The translations under genes and the position numbers were made by a program. Below are positions 27,716-38,500 of a stretch of 64,000 nt of DNA, piece by piece. The notes below the pieces were generated by a model. The model did no database searches. It saw only the letters and a list, made by a program, of their open reading frames with translations, and was not told the DNA's origin. Every line of letters begins with the position of its first letter. Position 1 is the first letter of the stretch. This stretch comes from Porticoccaceae bacterium (GTDB lineage: Bacteria; Pseudomonadota; Gammaproteobacteria; Pseudomonadales; Porticoccaceae), in the NCBI GenBank assembly GCA_018069525.1, contig JAGPUQ010000011.1:62001-126000 (forward strand), written 5' to 3'.

Positions 27716-28135
27716 ATGACGGCAAGTATCGAAAACATGAAAGTGATGGTCATTGACGATAGCAATACCATACGACGCACCGCGGAAACTCTGCTCACTA
27801 AAGCGGGTTGCAAAGTAGTCACTGCGGTGGATGGATTTGATTCCCTCGCCAAAATTGCCGACAACCGCCCGGACATGATCTTTGTCGACATTATGATGCC
27901 AAGACTCGACGGCTATCAAACCTGCGCCCTAATTAAGAGTAACAGTGAATTTAGCGATATTCCCGTGGTTATGCTGTCGAGTAAAGATGGCCTGTTCGAC
28001 AAAGCCAAGGGACGCATCGTCGGTGCCGATGAATATCTCACCAAACCCTTTAGCAAAAATGAATTGTTCGAAGTTCTGGAGCGAGTGACCGCAGGCAAGC
28101 CAGCGGGCGCAGCCGATGTCGCGCCCGCCAATTGA
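27716..28135 (+). CDS. pilG: Type IV pilus response regulator PilG
   Basis: A single-domain receiver of about 139 residues, phosphorylated by ChpA and thought to promote pilus extension. It has MVIDDSNTIRRTAETLL, the phospho-acceptor in IFVDIMMPRLDGYQTC (D58), VVMLSSKDGLFDKAKG and YLTKPFSKNEL. The wording matches Pseudomonas PilG closely. An in-frame TTG lies three codons upstream, but ATG 27716 has better spacing to AAAGG. First gene of the operon. Confidence 0.96.
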   Translation: MTASIENMKVMVIDDSNTIRRTAETLLTKAGCKVVTAVDGFDSLAKIADNRPDMIFVDIMMPRLDGYQTCALIKSNSEFSDIPVVMLSSKDGLFDKAKGRIVGADEYLTKPFSKNELFEVLERVTAGKPAGAADVAPAN

Positions 28136-28215
28136 TCAGCGCGTTAGACCGAGTAAGCGGCAGCCAGGCAAACCAAAACATAGCGAAACCAGTAGATCGG
28201 TAGTGGAATAACAAA

Positions 28216-28578
28216 ATGGCAAAAGTATTAATCATTGATGACTCCCCCAGCGAGACCTACAAGCTTGAAGGCATCCTCAAAAAACATGGCCACACCGTCA
28301 TTTCGGCGGAGTCCGCAGAAGAAGGCGTTCAGCTAGCCAAGCAAGAGCAGCCCGACATCGTGCTAATGGACATAGTGATGCCCGGTCTCAACGGCTTTCA
28401 GGCTACGCGCTTGCTCACCAGAGATAAAGGCACCGAACACATCCCCGTCGTTATGGTCACCACCAAAAATCAAGAGGCTGACCGGGTATGGGGTGCACGG
28501 CAAGGTGCCAAGGCCTACCTAACCAAACCGGTGCAAGAGAGCGACCTGTTAAATACTATTAAACAGTTTTCTGCCTAA
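28216..28578 (+). CDS. pilH: Type IV pilus response regulator PilH
   Basis: A single-domain CheY-like receiver, 120 residues, the second regulator of the Pil-Chp pathway, acting as a phosphate sink or retraction-side regulator. It has VLIIDDSPSETYKLEGIL, the phospho-acceptor D52 in VLMDIVMPGLNGFQATRLL, VVMVTTKNQEADRVWG and the KPV lysine. It lies 80 bases after pilG and 16 bases before pilI. Confidence 0.96.
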   Translation: MAKVLIIDDSPSETYKLEGILKKHGHTVISAESAEEGVQLAKQEQPDIVLMDIVMPGLNGFQATRLLTRDKGTEHIPVVMVTTKNQEADRVWGARQGAKAYLTKPVQESDLLNTIKQFSA

Positions 28579-28594
28579 GTCGGGAGCGATATAA

Positions 28595-29146
28595 ATGACT
28601 GAGTCGCCTGGCGCATTTTTGGCATTGAACAACATTGCACAGGCTTATGCGCATGGGGCTAAACCCCTGCCCGCACAGGTTGACTACGCGCCGGTGGCAA
28701 CGGTGATTTGCTTTAGTGTTTTGGGGCGAGAGCTCGCGGTTCCCCTCGACAAATTAGCCGAATTACTGCCTCTGCAACAATATACCGTTGTGCCCAGGGT
28801 AAAACGCTGGATGCGCGGCATAGCCAATGTGCGCGGCAAATTGTTACCCGTCATTGACTTTGCCGACTACCTTGGCGGGCAGTTGCAGGAATCGACGCGC
28901 GGCCAGCGCATGCTGGTAATCGACAGCGAAGATATTCATGCCGGTTTGTTAGTGGACGGTATTCGAGGGATGCGCCACTTCACTCTGAACACCTACAAAT
29001 CTACGGTCGAGGATGTCCCCGATACCCTGGCCCAATATGTAGTAGGTGGCTTTGAAGAACCAGACGGCAATGTGGTCCCCTTATTTGAGCCGGAATTTTT
29101 AGCCCTTGACGAGGCATTTCGAGATGCGGCGATTAAACTAAATTAG
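28595..29146 (+). CDS. pilI: CheW-like adaptor PilI
   Basis: A 183-residue CheW-fold coupling protein that links the PilJ receptor to the ChpA kinase. The CheW core runs from about residue 40 (ATVICFSVLGRELAVPLDKLAELLP) through VKRWMRGIANVRGKLLPVIDF to the C-terminal LVDGIRGMRHF. It sits between pilH and pilJ, as in other Pil-Chp operons. Confidence 0.95.
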   Translation: MTESPGAFLALNNIAQAYAHGAKPLPAQVDYAPVATVICFSVLGRELAVPLDKLAELLPLQQYTVVPRVKRWMRGIANVRGKLLPVIDFADYLGGQLQESTRGQRMLVIDSEDIHAGLLVDGIRGMRHFTLNTYKSTVEDVPDTLAQYVVGGFEEPDGNVVPLFEPEFLALDEAFRDAAIKLN

Positions 29147-29295
29147 CGAGAACACTCAATCAAGGTTTTTGATTTAGCAGTTCTAATATTTAAACCATTT
29201 TAAATTTAGAGACACCGCGAGCTTTAAGCTCTGGAGCTTTGAACTAAACAACGGCATCATAATCAGCGAACTGGATAGGCTGGGAGCATAAAAAA

Positions 29296-31677
29296 ATGAA
29301 CAATCGCAAGGGCGCAAGTCTGGCCGGAGTCTCGGTCGTCATCATGGTAGCGTTGCTGGTCGCATTGGCGATCGTCCTCGGCTATGTGTTTTATACTCTG
29401 TCGCAGGGTTCGGAATTTGACAATGCCGGAACTCAACTCGCTACTGATATGCGCACTTTATCGGCGCAAGCCGGACAGGCCGCAACGGCGGCCGCACACG
29501 GCGACGAAGCAGCGTTTGACGAACTCGACGACGCGGCTACCCGCATGCAGAACATCTGGGAAGGTATTGAAGCCAATCCCGGCAATCAGCTACCCGCAAA
29601 TGACGTTGTCGCCTTTGGCAAACAATGGCAAGTTTCCAAAGGCCATATCGCAACCGTATTGTCCAGCCGCGGCAACATTCTCAAGTTCCGCGCCGCAATT
29701 ACCGACGTCCAGAATGCCCTCCCTAAATTGCAAACTGATTACTCTAAAGTCGCTGAACGCTTGCTGGCGACCAACACTCCCTCCAGCCTGGTGGAAGCTG
29801 CCCACACCCAAACCCTGCTGATAGAGCGCATCGGTCGTAGCGGAGACCGCCTACTGGCGGGTGACAACATAAAGGACAATGCCGCTCAATTCGTTAAGTA
29901 CTCCAATCTATTCAATAAAGTACTGGACGGTATGCGCCAGGGCGATAGCGCGCTTGGTATCAAAAAAGTAGCAGATCAACAAGGCCAGGTAGTGCTCGGG
30001 CGAGTCAGCAGCCAGCTAGGGGAAATTAAACCCTCGATAAGCATCATACAAAACGATAGCGCAGGTGTTATCGCCGCGGCCGAAGCCGCTCGAAATGTCG
30101 AAACCGGACACGCTCAGCTGGTTGAGCGCGGTGAAACTTTAGCCGAAGCTATGGACCCCCTGGGCCGCGCTAACCGCGATATTCTTCCAGGCGTGTCGCT
30201 GGTGCAGGCGGCGATTGTCGGGGTTGGCCTGTTAATCGGCGGTCTCGCACTCCTTGCTTTTGTGTTTTATGTGGGCGCACGCAAGCGTTTGCGGGAAACC
30301 GAAGAATCCAGCCGCGCCAATCAGGAAGCGATTTTGCGTCTGCTGGACGAAATTCAGGGCCTTGGTGAGGGCGACTTAACAGCAGAGGCAACAGTTACCG
30401 AAGATTTCACCGGCGCGATTGCCGACGCCTTCAACTTTGCCATTGTGCAGCTGCGGGAGCTGGTGTCGCGCATTGTGGATACCGCAGAAAAGGTATCCTC
30501 CTCTTCCAAGGTCACTCGCTCTACGGCACTGCAACTGTCAGAAGCTGCGGAGCATCAGGCGCAGGAAATCGCTGGCGCTTCTGCTGCCGTAAACGAAATG
30601 GCCATTACCATTGATCAGGTGTCGGCGAATGCAGCTGAATCCGCAGCGGTAGCGGAACGCTCTGTATCCATTGCCGCTAATGGCGCGGAAGTGGTGCGTA
30701 ATACCATCAAAGGCATGGATCGTATCCGCGAACAAATTCAGGACACATCGAAGCGTATTAAGCGTCTCGGCGAAAGTTCTCAGGAAGTCGGCGATATCGT
30801 CTCGCTGATTGGAGACATTGCCGACCAGACCAACATTTTGTCACTAAACGCAGCTATTCAAGCGTCGATGGCCGGAGATGCCGGTCGTGGTTTTGCGGTG
30901 GTCGCAGATGAGGTGCAGCGCCTGGCAGAGCGCTCGGCAAATGCCACCAAACAAATTACCGCTCTGGTCAACACGATTCAATCGGACACCAAAGAGGCCG
31001 TCGCCTCCATGGAAACCACCACGGCAGAGGTAGTGTCTGGAGCTGCACTCACGCAAGATGCGGGGGTTGCCCTGGGTGAAATTGAAACGGTATCTGCCAA
31101 CCTGGCGGAACTGATTCAGGATATTTCTACTGCGGCGCGACATCAGTCCACCACCGCTGGGCATATTTCCAACACCATGAATGTGATTCAGGATATCACC
31201 TCCCGTACCCTGGAGCGCGCCAACGAAACGGCCGCATCAATCGCCGACGTCGCAGAAACCGCTATCGAACTGCGCGAATCTGTTTCCGGCTTAAAACTAC
31301 CCAGTGGTAGTGGTGGCACCTACAGCGCAGCGATGCCCACAACTGCGGCCAGTCTCGCCGCAAGGCATCAGGCTACGGATAATGATTCGTACCAGGACCG
31401 CCGCCCGAGCGACATCGACGAACTGTTTGTCGACCCCAGTGAAGACGAGCGCTCCATGAATAACTACGCGGCTCCACCCTCCGGGTCGGGTATCTCATCC
31501 ATGCTGGCGGAAAATAGCGCCACTCTAGACGAAATGGATTTCTCCGACGACCAACCTGACTTTTCAGACACAAGCACCGCGCCAGGGGGCGATTTTGCAC
31601 AGCAACTGGAAGGTGAATTGGCTGACCTCAACCTGGATGAGTTTGATCTAGGCTCCACTGCTGACAATCGCAGTTAA
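29296..31677 (+). CDS. pilJ: Pilus chemoreceptor PilJ with long acidic C-terminal tail
   Basis: A methyl-accepting receptor of 793 residues. Transmembrane helices lie at about 8-33 and 300-325 around a helical periplasmic sensor, followed by a HAMP-like linker and the methyl-accepting coiled coil. The hairpin tip reads IADQTNILSLNAAIQASMAGDAGRG-FAVVADEVQRLAERS, with the PilJ-type AIQA in place of AIEA. In Pseudomonas the protein ends shortly after the coiled coil (about 680 residues). Here about 120 more residues follow from ~672, poor in order-promoting residues and strongly acidic, with recurring DELFVD, LDEMDFSDD and LNLDEFDL patches. It lies 149 bases after pilI. Confidence 0.94.
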   Translation: MNNRKGASLAGVSVVIMVALLVALAIVLGYVFYTLSQGSEFDNAGTQLATDMRTLSAQAGQAATAAAHGDEAAFDELDDAATRMQNIWEGIEANPGNQLPANDVVAFGKQWQVSKGHIATVLSSRGNILKFRAAITDVQNALPKLQTDYSKVAERLLATNTPSSLVEAAHTQTLLIERIGRSGDRLLAGDNIKDNAAQFVKYSNLFNKVLDGMRQGDSALGIKKVADQQGQVVLGRVSSQLGEIKPSISIIQNDSAGVIAAAEAARNVETGHAQLVERGETLAEAMDPLGRANRDILPGVSLVQAAIVGVGLLIGGLALLAFVFYVGARKRLRETEESSRANQEAILRLLDEIQGLGEGDLTAEATVTEDFTGAIADAFNFAIVQLRELVSRIVDTAEKVSSSSKVTRSTALQLSEAAEHQAQEIAGASAAVNEMAITIDQVSANAAESAAVAERSVSIAANGAEVVRNTIKGMDRIREQIQDTSKRIKRLGESSQEVGDIVSLIGDIADQTNILSLNAAIQASMAGDAGRGFAVVADEVQRLAERSANATKQITALVNTIQSDTKEAVASMETTTAEVVSGAALTQDAGVALGEIETVSANLAELIQDISTAARHQSTTAGHISNTMNVIQDITSRTLERANETAASIADVAETAIELRESVSGLKLPSGSGGTYSAAMPTTAASLAARHQATDNDSYQDRRPSDIDELFVDPSEDERSMNNYAAPPSGSGISSMLAENSATLDEMDFSDDQPDFSDTSTAPGGDFAQQLEGELADLNLDEFDLGSTADNRS

Positions 31678-31694
31678 GCCGAGGGCAACCCACC

Positions 31695-32579
31695 TTGTCG
31701 GAGCAGGCCGAACGCACACTATCGCCACCAGATAACTCTTTAACTTTGAGTGATCGGCAGTTTCGACTATGGGCCGATATGCTGGAATCGCGCACTGGTG
31801 TCATCGTAGCCTCAGATCGAGAAGCTTTTTTTCGTAGCCAAATAGCCACTCGTGTCGACGAGCTAGGTTTTGATGACGCCGATGCTTATTTCCATGGTGT
31901 TCTTGCCACGGTCGCCGGAATGGGCGAATGGAGCTTGCTACTTGATCGCTTGCTGATCAAAGAAACGCGCTTTTTTCGACACCGGGAATCTCACGAATTT
32001 ATCCGCGACACTCTGTATCAATCGCTACAGGAAGGTCGTCGCGACTTAATCAATTTATGGAGCGTCGGCTGTTCCACGGGTGAGGAAACCTACTCCCTGG
32101 CCATTAATGCGTTTGAAGCATTTGCACGGGCGCGGGTCAAACCACTGTTTGCTGTCACTGGCTCTGACGTCAGCCGTAGCGCGGTCAAGGAAGCTCGCGA
32201 TGGAACCTATACTGCGAACCATTACCCCAATATCACCGACCACGAGATGGTGGCCTATTTCCGCAAGCTCGATGGCCGCCGTATTACTGTAAAGCAGGCC
32301 GTTAAGCAAAATGTAAGTTTTGTTATTAACAATATTTTTGAGCACAACGACGGGTTTTTTGCCGGCAAAATGGACTACATCTTTACGCAAAACATGTTGA
32401 TTTATTTTAAACGCTGGCGCAGAAAAGAAGCGGTTAATTTTATGATCGAATACCTAAAGCCCGGGGGTTATCTTATCGTTGGGCCCGGCGAATTGTCCGA
32501 CTGGCAACCGTCTGGAATAACTCGCGTGAATTACCCGGGTGTTCAGGCCTACCAAAAACCTCATGGAAATGATCAGTAA
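31695..32579 (+). CDS. pilK: CheR-type protein methyltransferase PilK
   Basis: SAM-dependent methyltransferase that would methylate glutamates on PilJ, 294 residues. It has an N-terminal helical domain, LLIKETRFFRHRESHEFI, the SAM-binding LWSVGCSTGEETYSLAI, VTGSDVSRSAVKEAR, YIFTQNMLIYFKRWRRKEAV and YLIVGPGELSDW. The start is TTG at 31695 with GAGGG about ten bases upstream. Its TAA overlaps the chpA ATG (TAATG). Confidence 0.94.
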   Translation: MSEQAERTLSPPDNSLTLSDRQFRLWADMLESRTGVIVASDREAFFRSQIATRVDELGFDDADAYFHGVLATVAGMGEWSLLLDRLLIKETRFFRHRESHEFIRDTLYQSLQEGRRDLINLWSVGCSTGEETYSLAINAFEAFARARVKPLFAVTGSDVSRSAVKEARDGTYTANHYPNITDHEMVAYFRKLDGRRITVKQAVKQNVSFVINNIFEHNDGFFAGKMDYIFTQNMLIYFKRWRRKEAVNFMIEYLKPGGYLIVGPGELSDWQPSGITRVNYPGVQAYQKPHGNDQ

Positions 32580-35500
32580 TGGTGGATACCAAACAAAATG
32601 TCTGGGGGCTTGAATGGCTAATAGACGAGGTTGAAACCAGCCTCCACGAAGCCTATAGCGGTCTGGAAGCCTACCTCCACGACGACAGTAACGCCCAGCA
32701 ACTGCAATTTTGCCTGAGCCACCTGCACCAGGTTTCGGGTTCTCTGAAAATAGTCGCTTGCCACGGCGGCGTGCTGTTAGTGGAGGAGATGGAGTCTCTG
32801 GTGCGCTCGATGATAGACGGCAGTATTACCGATGTCGCCGAAAGCTCGGAGCTACTGGTTAACGCCATCCTTAAGGTACCCGCGTACCTGCGTCAAATAC
32901 TGAGCAACCGTCGGGATGAACCTGCCATCCTGCTCACTTTGTTGAACGATTTGCGCGCGCTGCGCAATCACCCCCTGGCCACAGAAACCAGTCTATTTAA
33001 TCCAAATTTTGATTTTATGGCCGCCGTTCCTGCCAACATTTCCCCTGGCGCGCAACGCATCGACGCCGTCGTCGGTCTGGTCAAAAAATTACGCCAAATT
33101 TATCAATTCGCCCTGCTTGGAGTATTAAAGAAACAGGAGCTGGAAAAAAACATCGGCTTTCTACAAAAAGTGACGACGCGCTTACAGGAGTTATTTGCCA
33201 ACTCACAACGACAACAATTATGGCGAACGGCTGGCGCGATCCTGCAATCAATCAATCCGAAAGAGCCCGCGATCAGCGCGGCCCAACGCCATCTGTTTTG
33301 GGAGCTCGACAAAGAGCTACGAGCGATTATTCAGCACGGTGGGGCGGCCTTTGATGCCGCCTTGCCCGAGGGCTTGCTGCGCAACTTACTTTATTACGTT
33401 CTAATCATTAAATCTGCCAATGGCGCAAGCAGCAGCGAGCTGATCGACGCCTTATGCGACGATTTCAAACTCAGCGAGGCCTTACCCAGAGGCGTAATGT
33501 CGATGGGTGACAGCGGTCTCACACCCACTTACGATCGCGCGGTGATGGAGACCTTGTCGTCATCTCTCGGCGACGAGCTGGATATCATTAAAGAAGTGCT
33601 CGAAAGCCACCTCGAAGCCAGTTCCGCTCCTGCAGAGGCAGTCGGCCAAATTACCACCGGCCTGAAAAAAATCAGCGATACTTTAGCCATCGCAGGCTAC
33701 GCACCCGCTCGCCAGACCGCACTTACTATCACTTCCCAACTCGCTGCTTATGGGAGTAATCAACAGGCCTCGCGGGCAGAGTTAACGCCCATCGTGTCCA
33801 ATGTTGTACTTCTGGAAAATGTACTCAAAGCCTGGCCACTGCAGGGCGATGACGACGAAGCCACCATGGACGACGCGCAACAAACCGCCTACATGCTGGG
33901 TTCCGCGCAACAGGCTCTAGTTGCCGAAGTCCACAACAGCATCGAGCAAGTCAAAGATGCCATCGTCGGTTATATTTCATCGCGCAATGATAAACAGCAT
34001 TTGCAGGAAGTCCCCAGGTTGCTCAATGAAATGCAGAGGGCGATGGCAATCATTGATTATCGCCGTCTCGCGGAAATCATTAAAAGCTGCGGCAGTTATG
34101 TTTCGAAAGAATTAATCCGTGGCACTGTGCCGCCACAATGGCAGGACATCGACGCCCTCGCCGATTCCATTATCAGTGTGGAATACTATCTCGACTCACT
34201 GGGCAGCGCCGAAACCGATGACAGTGAAAAAATACTACTGACCGCCGAACAAAAATTAAGCGCACTGGGCTATACCCCGCAGCCGGTGCCGCAATCTACA
34301 ACTACGACACCAGTTGCCTCCAGTAAAACGGCAACCAGCGACGAATCCAGCAGCGAAGCCAGTAACGAAGAAGCCCCGTTGCTGACCGAAGCGGTAACCG
34401 TCGCAGATGAGGTGATCGAAGCAAGCCTTGTAGAACCCGACACCCTCGAATCAGATTCGGTCGACTCAACTCTGGAGCTGGAGTCTGTATCGCCGACGTC
34501 CGTAGTTACACAGACATCCGAGTCCACGTCAGAAACGGAACTGGAATTTGAATCTGCTGTAGAGGCATCGACGACGTCAGAACCTGGGCGCACGCATACT
34601 GCTCTCGACGAATTCAGCCTCGATATTCCGCAACGCGGCTCTTCGGCTCCCGCCGCCAGTTCAAATACTGTTGTGGAAACTGAACCCGAAGTGGAAGAAT
34701 TAGCTACAGGTGCTAACGCCGATACCAGCACCGATACCACCACGACAGAAAGCCCCGCACAACCAGCGGACGAAGACGAAATCGATCCCGAAATCCGGGA
34801 AATTTTTGTCGAGGAAGCCCGGGAAGTTCTCGACAGCCTGCAAGAATATATGCCGGAATGGATCAACGGCAACGCTGACGCACTGCCCGACATCCGTCGT
34901 GCCTTCCACACGCTCAAGGGTAGCGGACGGATGGTCAACGCCATGGTGATTGGCGAACTCGGCTGGGCGATCGAGAACGTGCTCAACAAAATTGTCGAGG
35001 GCCGCCTCACCCAAAACGACGACGTCAACGGCTTAATTGAGCGCGCGCTCCACATCATTCCCGACATGGTCACAGAGTTTGAGCAGGCTCAGCCCCACGG
35101 TAATCTCGAGTTTATCGAGGCATTGCAAAACTCAGCAGAATGCATCGCCCGTGGAGAAGCTGCTTCTTTGCCGCCGCTACCCGGAGAAGCGCCTACTGCG
35201 GACGCAGCGACAGACACATCATTCCTCGCCGAGCTCTCCGCCGAGCCTCAACCAGAAATCTTCGCAACTGAGCCGGACGAGCTCCTTGTCGACGACCTGG
35301 AGGCCGACACCGATCTCGGGTTCAGCCTCGATGCCGATGCCGATGCCGATGCCGATGCCAATATAGACACCGAAACGGAACAGAATTTCGAATTTGATCA
35401 AGCCAGTTTATCGGAGCTCGATGCCGCGCTCGGCCTGGATCAAACCGATTCGCTCGAGAGTGAGATCGAAAACGCACCAGTTGACCCAGTTGACCCAGTT

Positions 35501-38500
35501 GAAGATGACGCGCTAAGCGTGGCCTTCGAAGCGAAAAGTTTACAGGCGACCGCCGTCGAAATACCTGAAGACTCGACATACGACGAAACTCTGCTGGCTA
35601 TTTTTGCTGATGAAGCCGACAACTATCTCGATGTTATGTCCAGCTTCATCACCGAATCCCAGACTGCGTCACCATTTTTTAGTGTTCCGCCAAACACCCT
35701 GTTACGCGCTCTGCATACGCTAAAAGGCAGTGCGCACATGAGCGGAGTAACCTTTGTTGCCGAAATAGCCACTCATCTCGATCACTTAATGAACGAAATG
35801 TCAGATCGCCAGGTTGCGATGGACGACAATATTATCGTCCTTCTCGATACGGCAACTGCCCAGTGTCGCGACGCGATTCCGGCGATGCAACAAGCGCGGC
35901 GGGCGGTCGAGCCGGAGGGCTTTGGCGAACTTACCCAGCAAATCGCTGAGTTAACTGCCCGCGTGCAAGCAAAACCCTTAAAGAAAAGCGCGAACGAGGC
36001 GATGAGGTCCGACCAGGCACTGCGCGGTCTGATGACCGAGGGTATGCATCACTCCCTGGGCGCAGATGAAATGCTCGATGTCTGGCTGTTTGAGCCGGAG
36101 GCCCTGCAACAACAACAGCCGGAAATGGTCGCGGAACTACAGGATATTGCCGCCGCCGCTAAGGAAGCGCAGCTACCTACAATGCAAGCCCTGTGTAACC
36201 TTTTGGTTCAGGTTTACGATCGCATCGGAGAGCACCAGGTTCTGTTGACCAACGATACCATCAGCAACTTGAACGACGCTCATAATCTCCTGCTCAATAT
36301 GTTCGATGCCGTCGCCGCTTACCAGGACATCCCCGATTTCCCTGCTGAGTTACAAACCCGGCTACAAGCAAGCGCATCGGCTGAAATACCCATCGAAGCC
36401 GCATTGCCCTACCTAAACGGCACGGACGATGCTGATACGGACGAGGTCGCGACCTTGTCCGGTATCTCAAACGATCTAACTGAGATCCTCGACGACCTTC
36501 CCGTCGAACTCGAGAGTCCCGAGCTTCACAGCTCCCTATCTAGCGCTCAACACGACGATCTCGATAGCTTTCCCCTGTCCGAGCCGTTTGAGCCCGAAGC
36601 ACTGAAGCCCGAAACACTGGAACCCGAGCCCCCAGCGCCCGCTGCAGCAACACCACAGGAGCCTGAAGCGCAGACCGCTGCCCCTGAAGCTGAAGCTCCC
36701 GAGGAAGACATCGACGAAGAACTTGTCGCTATTTTCCTCGAAGAGGCGGATGACCTTAACGAGGAGGTCGAGGCCGCGCTGGTGCAGTGGAAAGAAAATC
36801 CGCGCAGCCGCCAGCCCATCGATGTCCTCAAACGCGCCCTGCACACCTTGAAAGGCGGTGCGCGCATGACCGGTTGTCGTGCCCTCGGCGACCTCTGCCA
36901 CGACTTTGAAACGGATGTGATTAAGGCTGAACCACGCCGCGACCAGTTAGACCCAGATTTTTTCAATGCAATGCTGAAGCGCTACGACCAACTCCACTCC
37001 GAGTTAGAGCAAATCAAAACTGGCGCGCCGAGTGGCGGTTTTGTCGAACCCATTGACGATCCAGAAGCTGCCTATTCGTCGCAGAGTCAAACTGAAGATC
37101 AATCTGAGCGGACAACAGAAGTCACTGAGCCAGGCGCTGCAGACGAAGCGCCGCAACACAACACTGCTGAGGTTCTGCCTTTTGCGCCCCCTATCACTAA
37201 AGCCCCGGCGGCCACTAAAGCACTAACACCCAGCGCGCCCGCTCAACAAAAAACGGCGGTTCAGACTGCTCCCAATACTGGGGGCTTAAATACCGGAAAC
37301 AAACCTCGCTTTGGCGAGCCTCAGGAAACCATCAAAATAGCCGCCCCGATGCTGGACGCCCTGGCTAACCTTGCCGGTGAAACCAGTATTACGCGGGGTC
37401 GGGTCGAACAACAGATTAACCAGTTCCACTTCTCTCTCGACGAAATGGACGCCACCATTGCGCGCTTGCAGGATCAAATTCGTCGGCTGGGCTCAGAAAC
37501 CGAAGCACAGATTACCTATCGCCAGGGGCAGATTGAATCTTCACAGGAAGAAGAGGGTTTCGACCCTCTGGAAATGGATCGCTACTCCGACTTACAACAA
37601 CTGACTCGGGCGCTGCAAGAATCTGCCTCGGATTTACAGGATCTTAAAGAAACCCTGGTACTACGGGCGCGCGATGCTGAAACGGTATTAGTACAACAAT
37701 CGCGCATCCAGCACGACCTGCAGGAAAACCTCATGCAGACGCGGATGGTGCCCTTTTCCCGGCTGGTGCCCCGCTTGCGTCGCATCGTGCGGCAGGTCAG
37801 CGGCGAACTCAACAAAATAGTAGATTTCAAACTCGAGGGCGTCGACGGTGAAATGGATCGCACGGTACTTGAGAAAATCGTACCGCCATTAGAGCATTTG
37901 ATTCGCAACGCCATCGATCATGGCGTCGAAACACCGGAGCAACGAGAGCAAGCGGGCAAGGCCGGCACCGGCAAGGTTTTCCTCGACTTTAGTCGCGAAG
38001 CCGGTGACATCGTTATCCGCCTGGCCGACGACGGCAATGGAATTAATCTTCCAGCGATTCGAGCCCGTGCCATCAAACAAAAACTGTTAACAGAAGACAG
38101 CCAAATCAGCGATCAGGAACTGATGCAGTTTATCTTCCAACCCGGCTTCTCAACCTCTGAAACGGTAAGTCAGGTATCCGGTCGCGGCGTCGGCATGGAT
38201 GTAGTCAACAACGATATTCATCAACTCGGTGGCACCGTGTCGATCAATTCGAAACCCGGAGCCGGCACCGAATTTGTGCTGCGCCTGCCGTTTACCGTGT
38301 CCGTCAACCGGGCGCTGATGATACGCAATAGCGGTGAACGCTATGCAATTTTACTCAACTCCATTAACGGGGTGGTCAACGTCGGCATCGATGAATTGGC
38401 CAACTTCTACGCCAATCCATCGTCTCGTCTACATTACGGTGGCGAGCAGTATCAAATTTTGTATCTCGGCTCGTTACTTCAAGGCTTACCCGCGCCGTCT

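Noticed and set aside
34270-35073. A 267-codon open frame on the reverse strand inside chpA, rich in serine and valine.
   Set aside because: It is antisense to the acidic low-complexity linker and second Hpt domain of ChpA. Its composition is explained by the repeated Glu/Asp/Thr codons of the other strand, and it has no recognisable domain.
35330-35501. Short tandem repeats in chpA as a phase-variation switch.
   Set aside because: Units are 6 and 9 bases, so slippage changes length but never the frame; on/off switching is not expected.
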